Below, in pieces: positions 37,431 through 48,960 of a stretch of DNA of 64,000 bases. The notes beneath the pieces are model-generated. The model had not been told where the DNA came from and made no database searches. It saw only the letters and a list, made by a program, of their open reading frames with translations. The stretch covers positions 11,674,001 to 11,738,000 of the forward strand of contig CM073550.1 in the NCBI GenBank assembly GCA_037074615.1. Direction: 5' to 3'. The stretch comes from Leucaena leucocephala. Lineage: Eukaryota; Streptophyta; Magnoliopsida; Fabales; Fabaceae. The position numbers were made by a program, and so were the translations under genes. The first letter of the stretch is position 1; every line of letters starts with the position of its first letter.

Positions 37431-37669
37431 ATGGCTGCCCCGGTGCCAAGAATTTTCAAAGTGACAAGAGCGTTCAAAAGGTCCACAACATCAAAGAATT
37501 CGACCAAGCCCTTTCATCAGGCGAGGACAAACTGGTTGTGGTAGAATACGTGAGCAGGGATAGCAATGAGAGCAGCAAGATATACCCTTTCATGGTGGAA
37601 TTGAGTCGATCGAGCAGTGATGTGGACTTCCTTTTGGTAATGGGCAACAAACTAGAGATAATTTTATAA
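37431..37669 (+). pseudogene. Truncated CDSP32-like thioredoxin gene fragment
   Basis: The frame gives SVQKVHNIKEFDQALSSGED, then KLVVVEYVSRDSNESSKIYP and FMVELSRSSSDVDFLLVMG, ending at 37645. This is the first thioredoxin-fold domain of CDSP32, the chloroplast drought-induced 32-kDa protein that has two thioredoxin domains and acts with peroxiredoxins in redox defence. Just after VMG the similarity stops and NKLEIIL then a stop follow. The ATG at 37431 is in a different frame: GCTGCCCCGG seems to have lost one C relative to the expected reading. The rest of domain 1 and all of domain 2 are missing. It is a pseudogene or a captured fragment, with a possible MULE end on its left and a repeat cluster on its right. 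Confidence 0.75.
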
Positions 37670-38160
37670 CAGTTATTTTATAGTGTTTCTAGCTATTATA
37701 CCCACTAGAACATTAATTTCTATCGGTTGGGTAAACCATTAGAAATTCAAGCAATAGAAAACAATTTCTAGTTGTTATATAGACCGTTACGCATTGTGGT
37801 CAAAACTTTAGAACTTTTCTAGCGATTCAAGAAAATGCTAAAAAAATGTGGCGGGCGAAGGTTATTAGGATGACGGTAGTAACAGTTCACAATAACTAGA
37901 AAATATTTAAATTTAAAAAATATTTGTAGTGGTCTTAGAAATCACTAGAAATTTCTTGCAGGACATCTTCTTTGGTGGGAAACAAAATTTTTAGGATAGC
38001 GCCATAATTTTTAACTATTAGGAACAACTAGAAATGTGGTGCCAAAATTTGAATTTGGTTAAATTTTTTCTCAGGTTTAGGGTCCAAAATTTTCATTTGG
38101 CTAAAATTTTTTCAAAGTTTGTTATTTTCTAGCAGATACAAAACCTCTAGGAAGTTCAAT
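37650..38160. repeat. Subterminal-repeat cluster of a non-autonomous DNA transposon
   Basis: Short repeats in both orientations, of the type TTTCTAGC / GCTAGAAA (TTTCTAGCTATTATAC, ACTAGAACATTAATTTC, CACTAGAAATTTCTTG). The style resembles the cluster at 2932-4193 but the motif differs. It directly abuts the thioredoxin fragment. Confidence 0.45.
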
Positions 38161-38248
38161 CAAAGTGAAAAAGATAAAAATCCATTTTTTTATTATTTTA
38201 AAATATATTATTAATTAAGAAAATATTAAATAGATTATATTAGATAAT

Positions 38249-39070
38249 GTGTTTGGATATCACCTAAATCATGCCAGTTTTGTTTAGAATGACTTATAGG
38301 CCAAACCATAGTTTCAAACTAATTTTGGCTAAGCTTTTGGTAATAACTATGGGTAGAGAAAAGATCTTATGAGCAATTCAATTACTATTTTAATCCTCAT
38401 TTTTCCTATTCTCTGCCCCATCTGCCCTTCGCATCATGCTCTTTGAACATTGGTCTTGTCCTCATCACCAAAGGAGGAAGCAGGATTTTGGAACAGTGGG
38501 CATGCCATCGTCGTCGTTGGAAGGGAGGAGGGTCCTTGTCGTCTGGTCCTCATCACTGGAGAAAGAAGCGGCTATCTTCTTCCATATCTTCGTCTAGTCT
38601 TCACCATCCTAGATATGGTCTTCATCTTCTTCCTTCATCGTCGATTCTCGTCTTTAGTTCCTCTATCGTCAGGGCATCATCTTTTTCAACTTTATTCTCT
38701 CTCTCGTTAGGGCGTCATCTTCTTTAGCTCCTCCGTTGTTAGGGCGTTATTGTTCTGGAGGTAGTGGATCTAGAGGTGGTGGCAGAAGAAGACCGAAATC
38801 TGGAGGTGCTGGAGGTGGTGCTCGTCATCTCTGTCATTTGGAGGAAGAAGATGAACAATAGATGTGATGGGTAATTTGTTTTTTCATATCATACCCTTTC
38901 TAGTAATTTACCAATCACAAAATTCATTTTGGTAATAACCATCTAAGCACTCATTTATTAAGAATGACTTTTTTTTTTCATTAACTATTTTCCAAAAGAG
39001 CTTATCCAAAAGCACTTTAAAATCATTTTTTTCCATAAGATTTTCTCTAAAATCCAATCCAAATGGTCCC
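38249..39070. mobile_element. MITE-like element with GC-rich centre
   Basis: Starts GTGTTTGGATATCACC and ends CCAATCCAAATGGTC, a rough inverted repeat. The flanking halves share wording with 47736-48327 and 63360-63900 (ACCATCTAAGCACTCATTTATT, ATTTTCCAAAAG). The centre, 38440-38730, is GC-rich with repeated TTAGGGCGTCAT-type phrases. Open frames there (38443-38727) are Ser/His-rich low-complexity reads, not a known protein. Confidence 0.4.
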
Positions 39071-39829
39071 GATTATGTTAATAAGTGTAATTAGCAATAT
39101 ATTACATGTTATATATTAAAATATATTTTGATAAATAATAAGTAATCAATTATGTTTGTATCATATGAATTTAATTTAATTTGATAAGGTAATTGAGACA
39201 CAAGAATTGGATATGAGATAGTTTGTATGTTGAACTTCAATTCTTAAGTTAAAGAAGTGGTTGGATTGGTTGATATAAAGAAAAAAAATTAAAAGAAAAA
39301 ATATAAATATATTAGTAAACTATAAATGAAGATAAATAAAATAAATTAAAATCTACAAAATAAATAGCATCTTATCATGTAAAGAAAAAAAGGAGGAGGA
39401 GAATAGAAAATATAATTTTAAGGAAAGAAATGAAGGAGAGGAGAGGAAAGAAAAGAAATATGGGAGTGAATGAATGAAGATATGAGGTGATATTTATAGA
39501 GGTATGAGAAGGATTTCTATCGTTTTTGTGAATTTTGTAGTAGTTTTATTGCCCGAACAATTTTGTCAATTCTTTAGTTTTTTAAAAAATTGAATCAATT
39601 TTAATTTATTTGTAGATATTTAATTTATGTATAAAAAAATAAATTATTACATGAGTGATAGAAATTATTGAATATGTTATTCTTAATCATCATCTTGTCT
39701 GGAAGGAGAAATTAAAAAACTAATTGTCATGATATAATTAAATATATTTAGGAAAAAAATTAGTAGCAAATAATTTAATAAAAAGACATATACATGATAA
39801 TAGCTAAATTATCATCTCATTGAGAAAAG
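39071..39829. other. Intergenic, AT-rich and GA-rich
   Basis: No gene seen. A GA-rich tract lies at about 39385-39490. This is the 3' side of the CACTA transposase gene described next. Confidence 0.45.
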
Positions 39830-40559
39830 AAGTCTTCAAAATTTGTTGGTTGGAATGACTCACTGTCATAAGTAATGTCACCATCACCCATGTTATAGAG
39901 ATCTTATAGCTTGAGGTGGATGATCATAATCTTGTCTTTATACTTCTTGTCCTAAACATAGTAAACCTAGTGTACCTCGGAGACAAGAATATGGCTCATC
40001 GTCTTCAGATTCTCCAATATGAATGAGTATAGAGAAATTAACAAAGGTGATGCCCAAGTGATTAGTATTGAGTCCCTGTAAAGTTGTCATATTTGCCTAG
40101 GAGCACTTGAATAGAGTTATTGTGAAAAGATGGTAACTTAACGATATCAATCAGCTTTCCATAGTAAGTGATGCCTCCAAAATGCATGTTGGCATCACTA
40201 CTATTTGCATAACATCTTGTCCTAAATGTGCCACAAACTCCAAAGTTTTGTGTGAGCAATCCCTGATCACGTGCAACCCTTACAAAACTTGAACCCATTG
40301 GAATTATATGTGGTATACCTTCTTGCACGGTCTAACAGACCAAGGAAAAGGGTTTTGAGTTATATATGGGTTGACATCATTACGTATTCAACGTGTAAAC
40401 CAATTGGAGAACTCTCTGTGGAATTTTTTATTAATGTCAAAGGAACGTGCATGCCCTCGTAGTTGCTGCTTGAGATAATTTCTAAACTCACTACAATGAA
40501 GTGTAATTTGTTCGAGTCAGTGAGGAATAAATATATAAAAAGTGTAGAAGTTGGAAAGC
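39830..40559 (-). pseudogene. CACTA transposase TNP2, C-terminal part (DUF4216-like)
   Basis: Minus-strand reading: IGLHVEYVMMSTHI (40463-40360), then LGLLDRARRYTTYNSNGFKF, LLTQNFGVCGTF, NMHFGGITYYGKLIDIVKLP and IQVLLGKYDNF (40328-40062), then FSILIHIGESEDDEPYSCL. TNP2 transposases of the CACTA superfamily carry this DUF4216 region after DUF4218: a TQNSGV-like phrase, a YYG.LTDI.EL-like phrase and a VLFKCDW-like phrase. Here the sequence has stops and frameshifts. It is the 3' end of the gene whose earlier parts lie at 43246-43629 and 47174-48960, separated by solo LTRs. Confidence 0.75.
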
Positions 40560-40564
40560 GCATA
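40560..40564. repeat. Target-site duplication, solo LTR 1
   Basis: GCATA, equal to 43241-43245. Confidence 0.9.
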
Positions 40565-41122
40565 TGTCACGTCCCTAATTTTTGTACCGTGACCGGCACA
40601 GAATATAAATACATCATATTCCGAAAGCCTAGCATTTTAAGTAAAACCTTTAAATTCTCCATAGCATTTTTCAAATTCATGCAAACATTTTCTAAGGTTC
40701 ATGCAGAGCATTATCCTTTCCAAAATAATAAAAGTTCTTAATAAGCAATTACATCAAAAGTAGTCTTTATCAAACGAAGCTTCGGATCAACAGCAAGGCT
40801 CTTTACCGCTCAGCTGGAGAATTAGGGTCACCTGCACTATCTGAAGCCAAAAATCTACTCGTGAATAACGTCCCAAAAACATGATTTATAAGAATGCGGA
40901 AAATAAACAATGCACAATCATCTTAAAAATGTATTTTCTTAACTCTTCATAATCTAATGCAAACCTTTTCATAAACATTTGTATTTCAGGGGAAATAACC
41001 ATATGAACTAACTGTTTCACATAACTGATTCAAAAAAAATCTTTTCATAACCATGATCTTTCTGTAGGACTTCAACAGAACAAAAACAGACGTGGACACA
41101 CAGTCCACGAGGGTAACTAACC

Positions 41123-41302
41123 ATTCTGGTGGCTCGAAGCCACTATCTGTCGCGAGAACGAATCCCACGAAATAATTCTGGTGGCTATGCCACAAACTGT
41201 CGCGAGAATAAATCCCACGAAATAATTCTGGTGGCTATGCCACAAACTGTCGCGAGAATAAATCCCACGAAATAATTCTGGTGGCTATGCCACAAACTGT
41301 CG
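41123..41302 (-). repeat. Tandem hairpin array, 4 units (solo LTR 1)
   Basis: First hairpin GTGGCTCGAAGCCAC, then three identical GTGGCTATGCCAC units. This is the most regular array in the window. Confidence 0.85.
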
Positions 41303-42639
41303 AGCTCGAATACCAAGGTGCACCAAGGACTAACAGTACTGCTGTTAGCAACCAGCGTTCTGTATTCCGTCCTAAAACGTTTTCATCATGCGTGGGGTCC
41401 TTTTCACATGTAAAGATCTCAATCGTTTCAAAATATCATAATCATTGATAAAGTCACTTGGAATTTCTGTTCCCCCAGCATGAACTTACAAAGTCAAGTT
41501 ACTGTAAAAACATATGCAATTCACAGAGAAATATTTCATGAATAACATCAGTTCAATGTCAAATCTTTTTCTAAAGCTTCTTTATCCATTTTCATGCATA
41601 ATCATAATCTTTTGTAAATCGATCGAAAGAAAATCATTTCTGACGATTTAAACCATACTTTCGTAAAATTTGCTTTTCAAAATTCATATTTGAAATTCAA
41701 CATTTGAAATGACAATACATTTGAAAATATAAATTTTAGGGAACGTTATTCACTCACCTGCCACGTTCCTAAATCGCTACTCTTCCCACCAAACACTTGC
41801 TGCCAAGCCACTACTCAATCCCCTGATATTTAGAAATAGCATATTACATTCTGCTCAAAGTCTTTGGCCATAATAAGCATCCCTACTTATCACTTCCACC
41901 ACTAAAACACCATTAATCATTCAATTTGAAAATTCAATATCCCAGCCACTAATCCTTAACAATCATTTATGCCTTTAATTCAACTTAATTATCTCAAAAG
42001 TCCTTATATTGCTTCGGTTAACTCATGATTATTTTCCAACAAGCTAAAATGTCAAAGGCTTAATTCATGCATCCAATAATAATCCATCAACAGAACCAAC
42101 ACTTAACGGCAAACACACAGACCCTTCCTGCCTTCACATTGGCCGGACAATTTCAGTACCCCACTGTGCATCGGATCACACACACTCCATAGATGCATAA
42201 CAACATTTATATAAATATCACACTGCAGTAGCAACCCGGCATGCATCCAAAGATATACACATGGTAACAGCAACCTTTCCGAACAAGCAACCAGTAACCA
42301 GAACAACATCCACCGCAAAAACAGTAACAGCTACGGTTGCGGAGAGAAATAAAGAACAAGGGTGAGACTTACCATCCTTCCCACCAACACCAGCTGCAGA
42401 ACCTCGGGATTGATCAGAAAAACAATGCACAGCGTCAATCCACTCCCTCTAACACTCACGGCAACGGCCTGAAACAGAGCAGCGGTGACGGCACTGAACA
42501 GAAATGAGTGAGCTCGGTCACTCCGCAACCGTTTAAGAGGAAAGATGGAACTGCATAAAGAATGTGGACCAAGGAGCTTACCACTTCACTTCCCGAATGG
42601 AATCACGGCAGAAACAAGGCGGAACTGGAAATCACAGAC

Positions 42640-42693
42640 TTGCTACAGTAGCAGAGGATTTGCTACAGTAGCAGAGGATTTGCTACAGTAGCA
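42640..42693. repeat. 20-bp tandem repeat, 2.7 copies
   Basis: TTGCTACAGTAGCAGAGGAT repeated at exact 20-bp spacing. Each unit holds the palindrome GCTACAGTAGC. Other LTR copies have a single TGCTACAGTA here (13301, 46574), so this is a local expansion. Confidence 0.85.
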
Positions 42694-43086
42694 CGAAAAT
42701 GGCATCGGACAGAAGCTACACGGCGACAGCGCTCACCTTGGATGTGGTCCACCGGAAGGAGTGCTTACCGGCGCTAAAACCCGACTCCAGAATCTGCGGC
42801 ACTCCAGCGTTCACCACTCAAACTCCCCTGTCACCGCAGCCTCGTTGACGACAGAAAGGAAAGGATCAGCGGAATACTTCTTAAAGGCGTCCAGCCAAGC
42901 TTCCGTGCCGTGTACTCTTCTCCCACGCCGCACGCTGAGCTTCTGCCGTCTCGCACCTGCCGCGTCGCTGCAGCCTGCCTTCTCTGTTCGCGGCCCGCAG
43001 GAAAGAAGAAGGAAAATGATGAAGAAAGGCAGAGGTTTGGTGAGAAATAGACAGAGGGGCAAAATGGTAATTTCACGCGCCTGAGG

Positions 43087-43171
43087 AAAAAAAAAACATA
43101 CACCTCCGCTTTCGCTGCGACTCGAACGCTGGCCGAATTCTTTTTCCTTCGCCACCTGAACCACTCGGCTA
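43087..43171 (-). promoter_or_regulatory. tRNA-like Pol III A box / B box / T-run (solo LTR 1)
   Basis: A box TAGCCGAGTGG (43171-43161) and B box GTTCGAGTC (43127-43119) fit the Pol III consensus. The T arm CAGCG-TTCGAGT-CGCAG pairs at 4 of 5 positions around a 7-nt loop, and GCC...GGC can form a D stem. A run of 10 T follows (43096-43087). This is the best-preserved copy. Confidence 0.7.
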
Positions 43172-43245
43172 ACACTTCCCATTTGAAATATTCTACAGAG
43201 AATATACATATAACCGTTAATTAAATTCATAATCATAACAGCATA

Positions 43246-43629
43246 ATACTTACTGCATGAAGAGTTCAACTTGGCTACAATTTATTAAAACATGTTTGTG
43301 TGCTGGAGTTTCTTTGTAGGAGTGAGTCTAAAGAATTCACATCCTCTAACTGGTTTTCTTGATAAGAGGAAATAAAGTTGACATGGAAGGACCTGGAGGA
43401 GAATCATCAAAGGGCGGTTAAAAGATCTCCATGTGTTGAACAGAAAGTTAAGACCTAATCTTCAAAATAACCTTATGCTATTGACCCCTCTGGCCATGCT
43501 TTATTCCTAACATATGATTTTAATTTTTCCAAATACCTACAGGTTAATATTCCATTAATAATTTTGAGTAATCAAAATAAAAATATGAAATTTAAAATGC
43601 AGGGATAAAAGATCACTTGGTACCTCTAT
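43246..43629 (-). pseudogene. CACTA transposase TNP2, middle fragment (end of DUF4218)
   Basis: The minus strand reads YLEKLKSYVRNKAWPEGSIA, a stop, GYFED, a stop, VLTFCSTH. It continues to a frame with HKHVLINCSQ-like wording close to 43246. The phrase YVRN.A.PEGSIAEGY is characteristic of TNP2 proteins. The fragment is trapped between two solo LTRs. The next piece of the gene is at 40559. Confidence 0.7.
43625..43629. repeat. Target-site duplication, solo LTR 2
   Basis: TCTAT, equal to 47174-47178. Confidence 0.9.
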
Positions 43630-44200
43630 TGTCACGACCCGAAATTTGGACTGTGACCGGCACACAATATGAGTAGTTTCACATTCTGAAAGCCTAAAAC
43701 TCTAAATGAAGTGTTTTGAAATAAAAACAATAATAAATTTTGTCTCATAAATCGACGAAATCTTTTCTAAGGACTATGTGGAGCATTTACTTTTTTTTTT
43801 TCAAAATAACACAAGTACTTAACAAGATAATTACATTAAAGTCAATATCATTCAAAATAATGCTTCGGATCTGCGATTAGGCTCTTCACTGCTCAGTGGG
43901 AGAATTAGGGTCACCTGCACTATCTGAAGCCAAATAATCTACTCGTGAATAATGTCCCAAAAACATAATTTAAAGAATGCGGAAAATAATCAATGCATAA
44001 TCATATTAAAAATGTATTTCATATCGCTTTGAAATCTAATGCAAACCTTTTTGTCAACATTTGTATTTCAGGGGAAATAACCGTATGAACTAACTGTTTC
44101 AAATAACTCATTCAAAACAATCTTTTCAAAACCATGATCTTTCTGTAGGACTTCAACAGAACAAAAACAGACGTGGACACAGTCCACGAGGGTAACTAAC

Positions 44201-44382
44201 CATTCTGGTGGCTTGAAGCCACTAACTGTCGCGAGAACGAATCCCACGAAATAATTCTGGTGGCTATGCCACAAACTGTCGCGAGAATAAATCCCACGAA
44301 ATAATTCTGGTGGCTCAAGGCCACAAACTGTCGCGAGAACGAATCCCACGAAATGATTCTGGTGGCTATGCCACAAACTGTC
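44201..44382 (-). repeat. Tandem hairpin array, 4 units (solo LTR 2)
   Basis: Hairpins GTGGCTTGAAGCCAC, GTGGCTATGCCAC, GTGGCTCAAGGCCAC and GTGGCTATGCCAC. The first has a changed loop (TGA for CGA) with the stem kept. Confidence 0.85.
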
Positions 44383-47022
44383 GAGCTCGAGTAACCAAGG
44401 TGCACCAAGGACTAACAGTACTGCTGTTAGCAACCAGCGTTCTGTATTCCGTCCTAAAACGTTTCCATCATGCGTGGGGTTTATTTCACATGAAATAATC
44501 TCAACTGTTTCAATGCTATAACTGTTGGTAAAGACCACTTTAAATTTCAAAAAAAACCCAGCATGTACATTAAAAATCAAGTTACTGTAAAATCATATGA
44601 AATTCGCATAATAATGTATTTCATGAATAACATCAGTTCAATGCAACTTTTGCCAAACTCTTTTCAAAAGCTTATTCATCCATTTTCATACATAATCATA
44701 ATTCTTTTGTAAACCAATCAAAAGAAAATCATTTCTAATGATTTAAACTATACTTTCTTAAAATTTACTTTTCGAAATCAATATTTGAAATTCATCATTT
44801 GAAATGACAATGCATTTGAAACAATTTCCTATGGCTTTCGTTACTTAATCCCCTGGTATCCCGCAAATAATCATGCATTAATGTACTATTCAAAGTCCAA
44901 CAGAAATAATTAATCTTTAATTTATTATTTTTATTTAAGTGAATGACATCACCCCTTCAACCATAAACTCAACACGTATGCTCCAAAACCTTCACCTAAA
45001 CTCTAATCCTTGCACTAACAGTTCTCTAATATTTCCATTCAACTTTAGCTTCAACTCGCTTGATTTGGTACTTGAATTTCTTCTATACTTCAGTGTCTCT
45101 TTACATACATAACACTATCACAGCTACTTGGGTGCAGTATAAATATATATACATATATCTCTACAGCACACACACAAAGCATAAAACATGACCATAGATC
45201 ATTCTTATAGCAATAGCAAAACTCCACTTAACCACATGTTTGTCTCCTATTTCCTTTGATATCATTACTACACACATAAATACACAAGGATTTCCCAGAG
45301 CACGTACACCTAGCATATACATTCACAACAGCAGAAAAATTCACACAACATCATTCCCATAGATCCATATAAACATTCAAATATTCTAATCAATTTCTCT
45401 CATTATTGATTCCATTTTCAAGGCAGTGAGTTTCCTAGATTACTTTCAAATTTAATTCTTAACATTCGAGCTCCACATGATCCTAAAGGATTTAATTGGC
45501 CTTAATCAAAATTTTAGCTTAAACAACACCTATTTAACATTACTTTGAACCCCATAACATACTTAAAGATTTACGACTTCCAACACAATTTAACTATTCA
45601 AGCATAAGTTACCCAACCAAATCTTTAACTGTTACCATTCATAATTCTATGCTTTGGTTATAATTATAGTGCTTGCTCCTTAACATATACTTTAGTTTTT
45701 CTTAACCATTTTTTTTAAAAGATCTGGAAATGCTTAACCTTATGCATTTATACATATATACCCTATGTCAGCCACGTCCTTCTTTCTTTTCTATATCAAA
45801 ATAGTAGCATCCATATACCCAAACAGATACACACATGACATGATGACTTGATAGGTATGCATACTTATTGACCAATTCCTCATGGCAGTAGTAGCTTATA
45901 TCTAAATATATATCCTATGCTATTCAATGATCAATACAGCAGCTTCAACGTCCTCTCCCCCTGTTTCTGCTAACTAAAACCATAATATGCATTCATGCTA
46001 TAATTAGATATATCATATCATTTCTCAACTTCTTCAAGCTTTGCGTCTATACACACCTATAGATATCCAGACAACAGCACCCCCCATGAACACACACAAC
46101 AGCAATGTTTGCATAACCATAGGCTTCTGTTTCCTCTTCCAGTTTTACAGTACTAGCACACATATATATTTTCACAGCGCAGGCATACACAGTATTTATA
46201 TATCTATAATTAATATATATATTTCCAGAACCAACAATAGATATGAATATGCATAGAAACAGCAGCGTTTGGTTGTACAGTATCAATGACAACAAACAGA
46301 GCAATCCCACGCATAATGCTCATTCACACACGAACAACAAACATAATCCCTCATACCCCTGTACCAACACAAACTGTAGGAAGCAGAGCAAGGGCATCGA
46401 GGAGGCCTACCTCATTGATTCAATCTGCGACTCTCAGCCATGGCAAAAAAGAAGAACTTCAGAGCTCTAGAATTCCTACAGTATTGACGGAGAAAACATG
46501 ACGACAACCACTTACCACAGCCATGCCCTGCACAGCGACGGTGACACAAAGAAAGGAATTGAAAACATAGACTTGCTACAGTAACTGAGATGAACTCTCC
46601 AACCTTCCTTCCGATGATTGCGGTCTCTGCTTTCCTCTATCGATTCTATCGCGTCTCCCCCTCTCTCTGGCCTACCATCGCGGCACTCTAACCCTCTTAC
46701 TCTCTCGCCGCTAATCCACCATCGCCAGCGACCCCCACTTCCCCCGCGACTCACTCCTTTAATTTCTTTCTGCTCACACCCTCACAACAGCTTACTGTCG
46801 ATAGAAGTCGCAATGGGGGAAAAGGAGTGGCTCGGCTAAAAGGTGATGGAAAGACTTTTCGTGCCGTGGAAGCTCTCCCTGCGCCGTTCGCCAACTCTGC
46901 TCCTCACGCAACGCTGAATCGCTGCTCTGCGACCCGACCTCACCGAAAAGAAATGAGGAAAGGAAGTTGGGAGTAGGTAAAAAAAACAAAAGGCATTTTT
47001 TTTTGTAATTTCACGCTGGAAG

Positions 47023-47106
47023 AAAAAAAAATTAAAACTCACATAGCACCCAGGGATCGAACACACGACCTACGGTTTCATTCTCCGCCTCTGAACCACT
47101 CTACTA
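47023..47106 (-). promoter_or_regulatory. tRNA-like Pol III A box / B box / T-run (solo LTR 2)
   Basis: A box TAGTAGAGTGG (47106-47096), B box GTTCGATCC (47062-47054), and a run of nine T (47031-47023). It starts 67 bp inside the sense LTR end. Confidence 0.65.
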
Positions 47107-47178
47107 ATGTCTTCTCATCAACCTTATATGCAACAAAATATATATACCCTTTAAAAATTCTTGGGCCATAACATCTAT

Positions 47179-48960
47179 ATAGGGTACATCTATCGATATT
47201 GAATCAGGGCATTAACATTTGCTTCTTTTACAAGGTGGATGGTCAAATAAACCATGCTAGTGAAAAATAATGGAGGAAATATCATCTCCAAAGGATAAAA
47301 CTTCCTAAAAAATGAACACAACTATACCAAGCCACTGGTACATCATAAGGAAGTGTATTTCTCAAAGCCAGTGAGAGTAACTTTTGCATAAGAACATGTA
47401 AGTCATGACTCTTTAACTCAATAACCTCTTCAAGCATACAAATCGATACACCTTGAGATGTTAGAATATCTAACAGGTACTTTTATGTTCTTGAGCGTCA
47501 AAAGGAAGATATCCTTATTCTGCTTTATCAAGGTGAATTTAATTATTTTAAACTTTTTGTTTTCATCATGCTAAGCCTATTCATGAGGTGAAAAATATGC
47601 TTCTCTTCTGCCACTACATAGGCTGAGCATTAGATATTCCATGAGACTATCATCCCAGTTGTTCAAGATCCTTATTCTTATCAAATTTGATATCAACATC
47701 TTGTAACTACCACAGGAAATCCCTATCAGACAAAGTGCCTGTTTGACAATAGCTTCTAAGAATCAATTTTGGCCAAAACCTCAATTTAGAAAAATTTGAA
47801 ACAAACAACTATTTTTGTTCAGAATTGATTTTGGCCAAAATCTCGGTTTGAAAAAATTTGAAACAAACAGCCATTTTTGTCCAGAATTGATTTTGACAAA
47901 ACTATGGTTTTGAATAAGTTATTGAAAATAACTTTTGTAATAGTAAAATAGCTTATGTATTATCCAATTACTATTTTACCCCTACTTTTTTCTTATACCC
48001 TCTCTCATCTCTCATCTCTCATCTCTCATCTTCACACTATCTCCTTTTTCCTCTCTCTTCTCTACACTCTCTTCCCTCTCCTATTTATTCTCTCATCTCT
48101 CATACTTTAATCAAATCATACCCTTTTTAGTAATTTATTAATATAAAAGGTGATTCTACTACTAATCATCTAAACATCTATATTTTCAAAATCTATTCTT
48201 CCTATAATGTATTCTCCATAATCTATTCTTCCCAAAATCTATTCTTTCCAGAATCTATTCTTCCCAAAATATATAATCCAGAATCTATTCTTTCCAAAAT
48301 CTATTTTTCAAAAGCTAATCCAAACACACAAAGTAATAGGAGGATATGTCATGTCTTAGTTTCCATCAAAGTGAATTCATTGTAATCTAAATATGTGCTT
48401 AGAATCGAGGAACCGCCAATGTTCCATGAATCACCACTTGCGACTATGTGGAAGGCAACATGTACTCAGGACAGACCAACCCATTATGCATGTTCTAGCT
48501 AGACAAAGTTCCTGAACTAGGAAAAACTCTTGTTGTCCATATTAAAGCTGCATTGAGGTTGAATAGTTGCTTCTCATATGAATTGTACATCTCAACACCA
48601 CCTTTCCACATCTCCATCAATTCTTGTATCAATAGTTGTAGGTACACATCTATATTATTCCCCCAATGCTTTATTGCCAAGAACAATCATAGAAAGCAAA
48701 AATGAGCTTTGTTTCATGCACATCCAAAGTGGAAGATTGTACAAAATTAATACCACTGGCCAAATACTATAGCCTAAGCTTATGCTTCCAAATGGATTAA
48801 AACCATTTGTTGCTAATGCAAGAGGGATATTTCTAGGATCACCAACAAAGTCTAGAAATTTCACGTCAAATACTTTTTACACCTCTGAATCTCATGGATG
48901 TCTTAACTTTCTATCCGAATTGAAATATCCTTATTTTTTACCCGTTAGAGTACATGCTCA
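47179..48960 (-). pseudogene. CACTA transposase TNP2, N-terminal part (Transposase_21, then DUF4218)
   Basis: Minus-strand reading: FNSDRKLRHP, a stop, then KFLDFVGDPRNIPLALATNG and FNPFGSISLGYSIWPVVLIL, YNLPLWMCMKQSSF (48864-48655). NNIDVYLQLLIQELMEMWKG and NLNAALIWTTRVFPSSGTLS follow (48686-48495), then FMEHWRFLDSKHIFR (about 48440). These are diagnostic TNP2 transposase phrases (DPRN..LALA.DGFNPFG, YNLP..LCMK, IDVYL..LI.EL). After a MITE insertion come WQKRSIFF, LPYDVPVAWY and MIFPPLFFTSMVYLTIHLV, the DUF4218 part (about 47600-47220). TNP2 is the catalytic transposase of CACTA elements. Stops, frameshifts and insertions make it dead. Confidence 0.82.
47736..48327. mobile_element. MITE inside the TNP2 gene
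   Basis: About 592 bp with rough inverted ends (TGCCTGTTTGACAATAGCTT and, inverted, GTGTTTGGATTAGCTT) followed by ATTTTGG in both. A possible 6-bp target duplication ACAAAG lies at 47730-47735 and 48328-48333. A CATCTCT tandem stretch lies at 48005-48035. It shares wording with 63360-63900 and 38249-39070. Confidence 0.6.

Larger units (their letters stand above)
40565..43240 (-). mobile_element. Solo LTR 1 of the long-LTR gypsy family
   Basis: 2676 bp, TGTCACGTCCC...ATCATAACA, bordered by the perfect duplication GCATA (40560-40564 and 43241-43245). No interior remains, so the element was lost by recombination between its LTRs. It inserted into the TNP2 gene. Inside are the tRNA-like block, a 20-bp tandem repeat, a donor-like CACTCACCTGC (about 41752), the hairpin array and an acceptor-like GTCACCTGCAC. 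Open frames at 42103-43269 are shadows of the GC-rich part. Confidence 0.92.
43630..47173 (-). mobile_element. Solo LTR 2 of the long-LTR gypsy family
   Basis: 3544 bp, the longest copy, from TGTCACGACCC to GCCATAACA, flanked by TCTAT (43625-43629 and 47174-47178). It carries an extra AT-rich stretch (about 44900-46300). The donor-like site is missing: sequence around 44820 jumps from CATTTGAAACAATTTCC past the AACGTTATTCACTCACCTG seen in the others. Open frames at 46041-46839 are not recognisable proteins. Confidence 0.92.

Noticed and set aside
38443..38727. Overlapping open frames rich in Ser and His
   Set aside because: Low-complexity reading of repeated TCATCTTC-type DNA in a MITE-like element. 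No motif.
43087..43171. A functional tRNA gene
   Set aside because: A and B boxes and a T-run are present, but I cannot form an acceptor stem or a normal anticodon arm. The block moves with the LTR in every copy.
42811..43269. Long open frames (up to 152 codons) on both strands of the solo LTR 1 GC-rich part
   Set aside because: GC-rich sequence has few stops by chance. Frames overlap on both strands and differ from those in sister LTRs.
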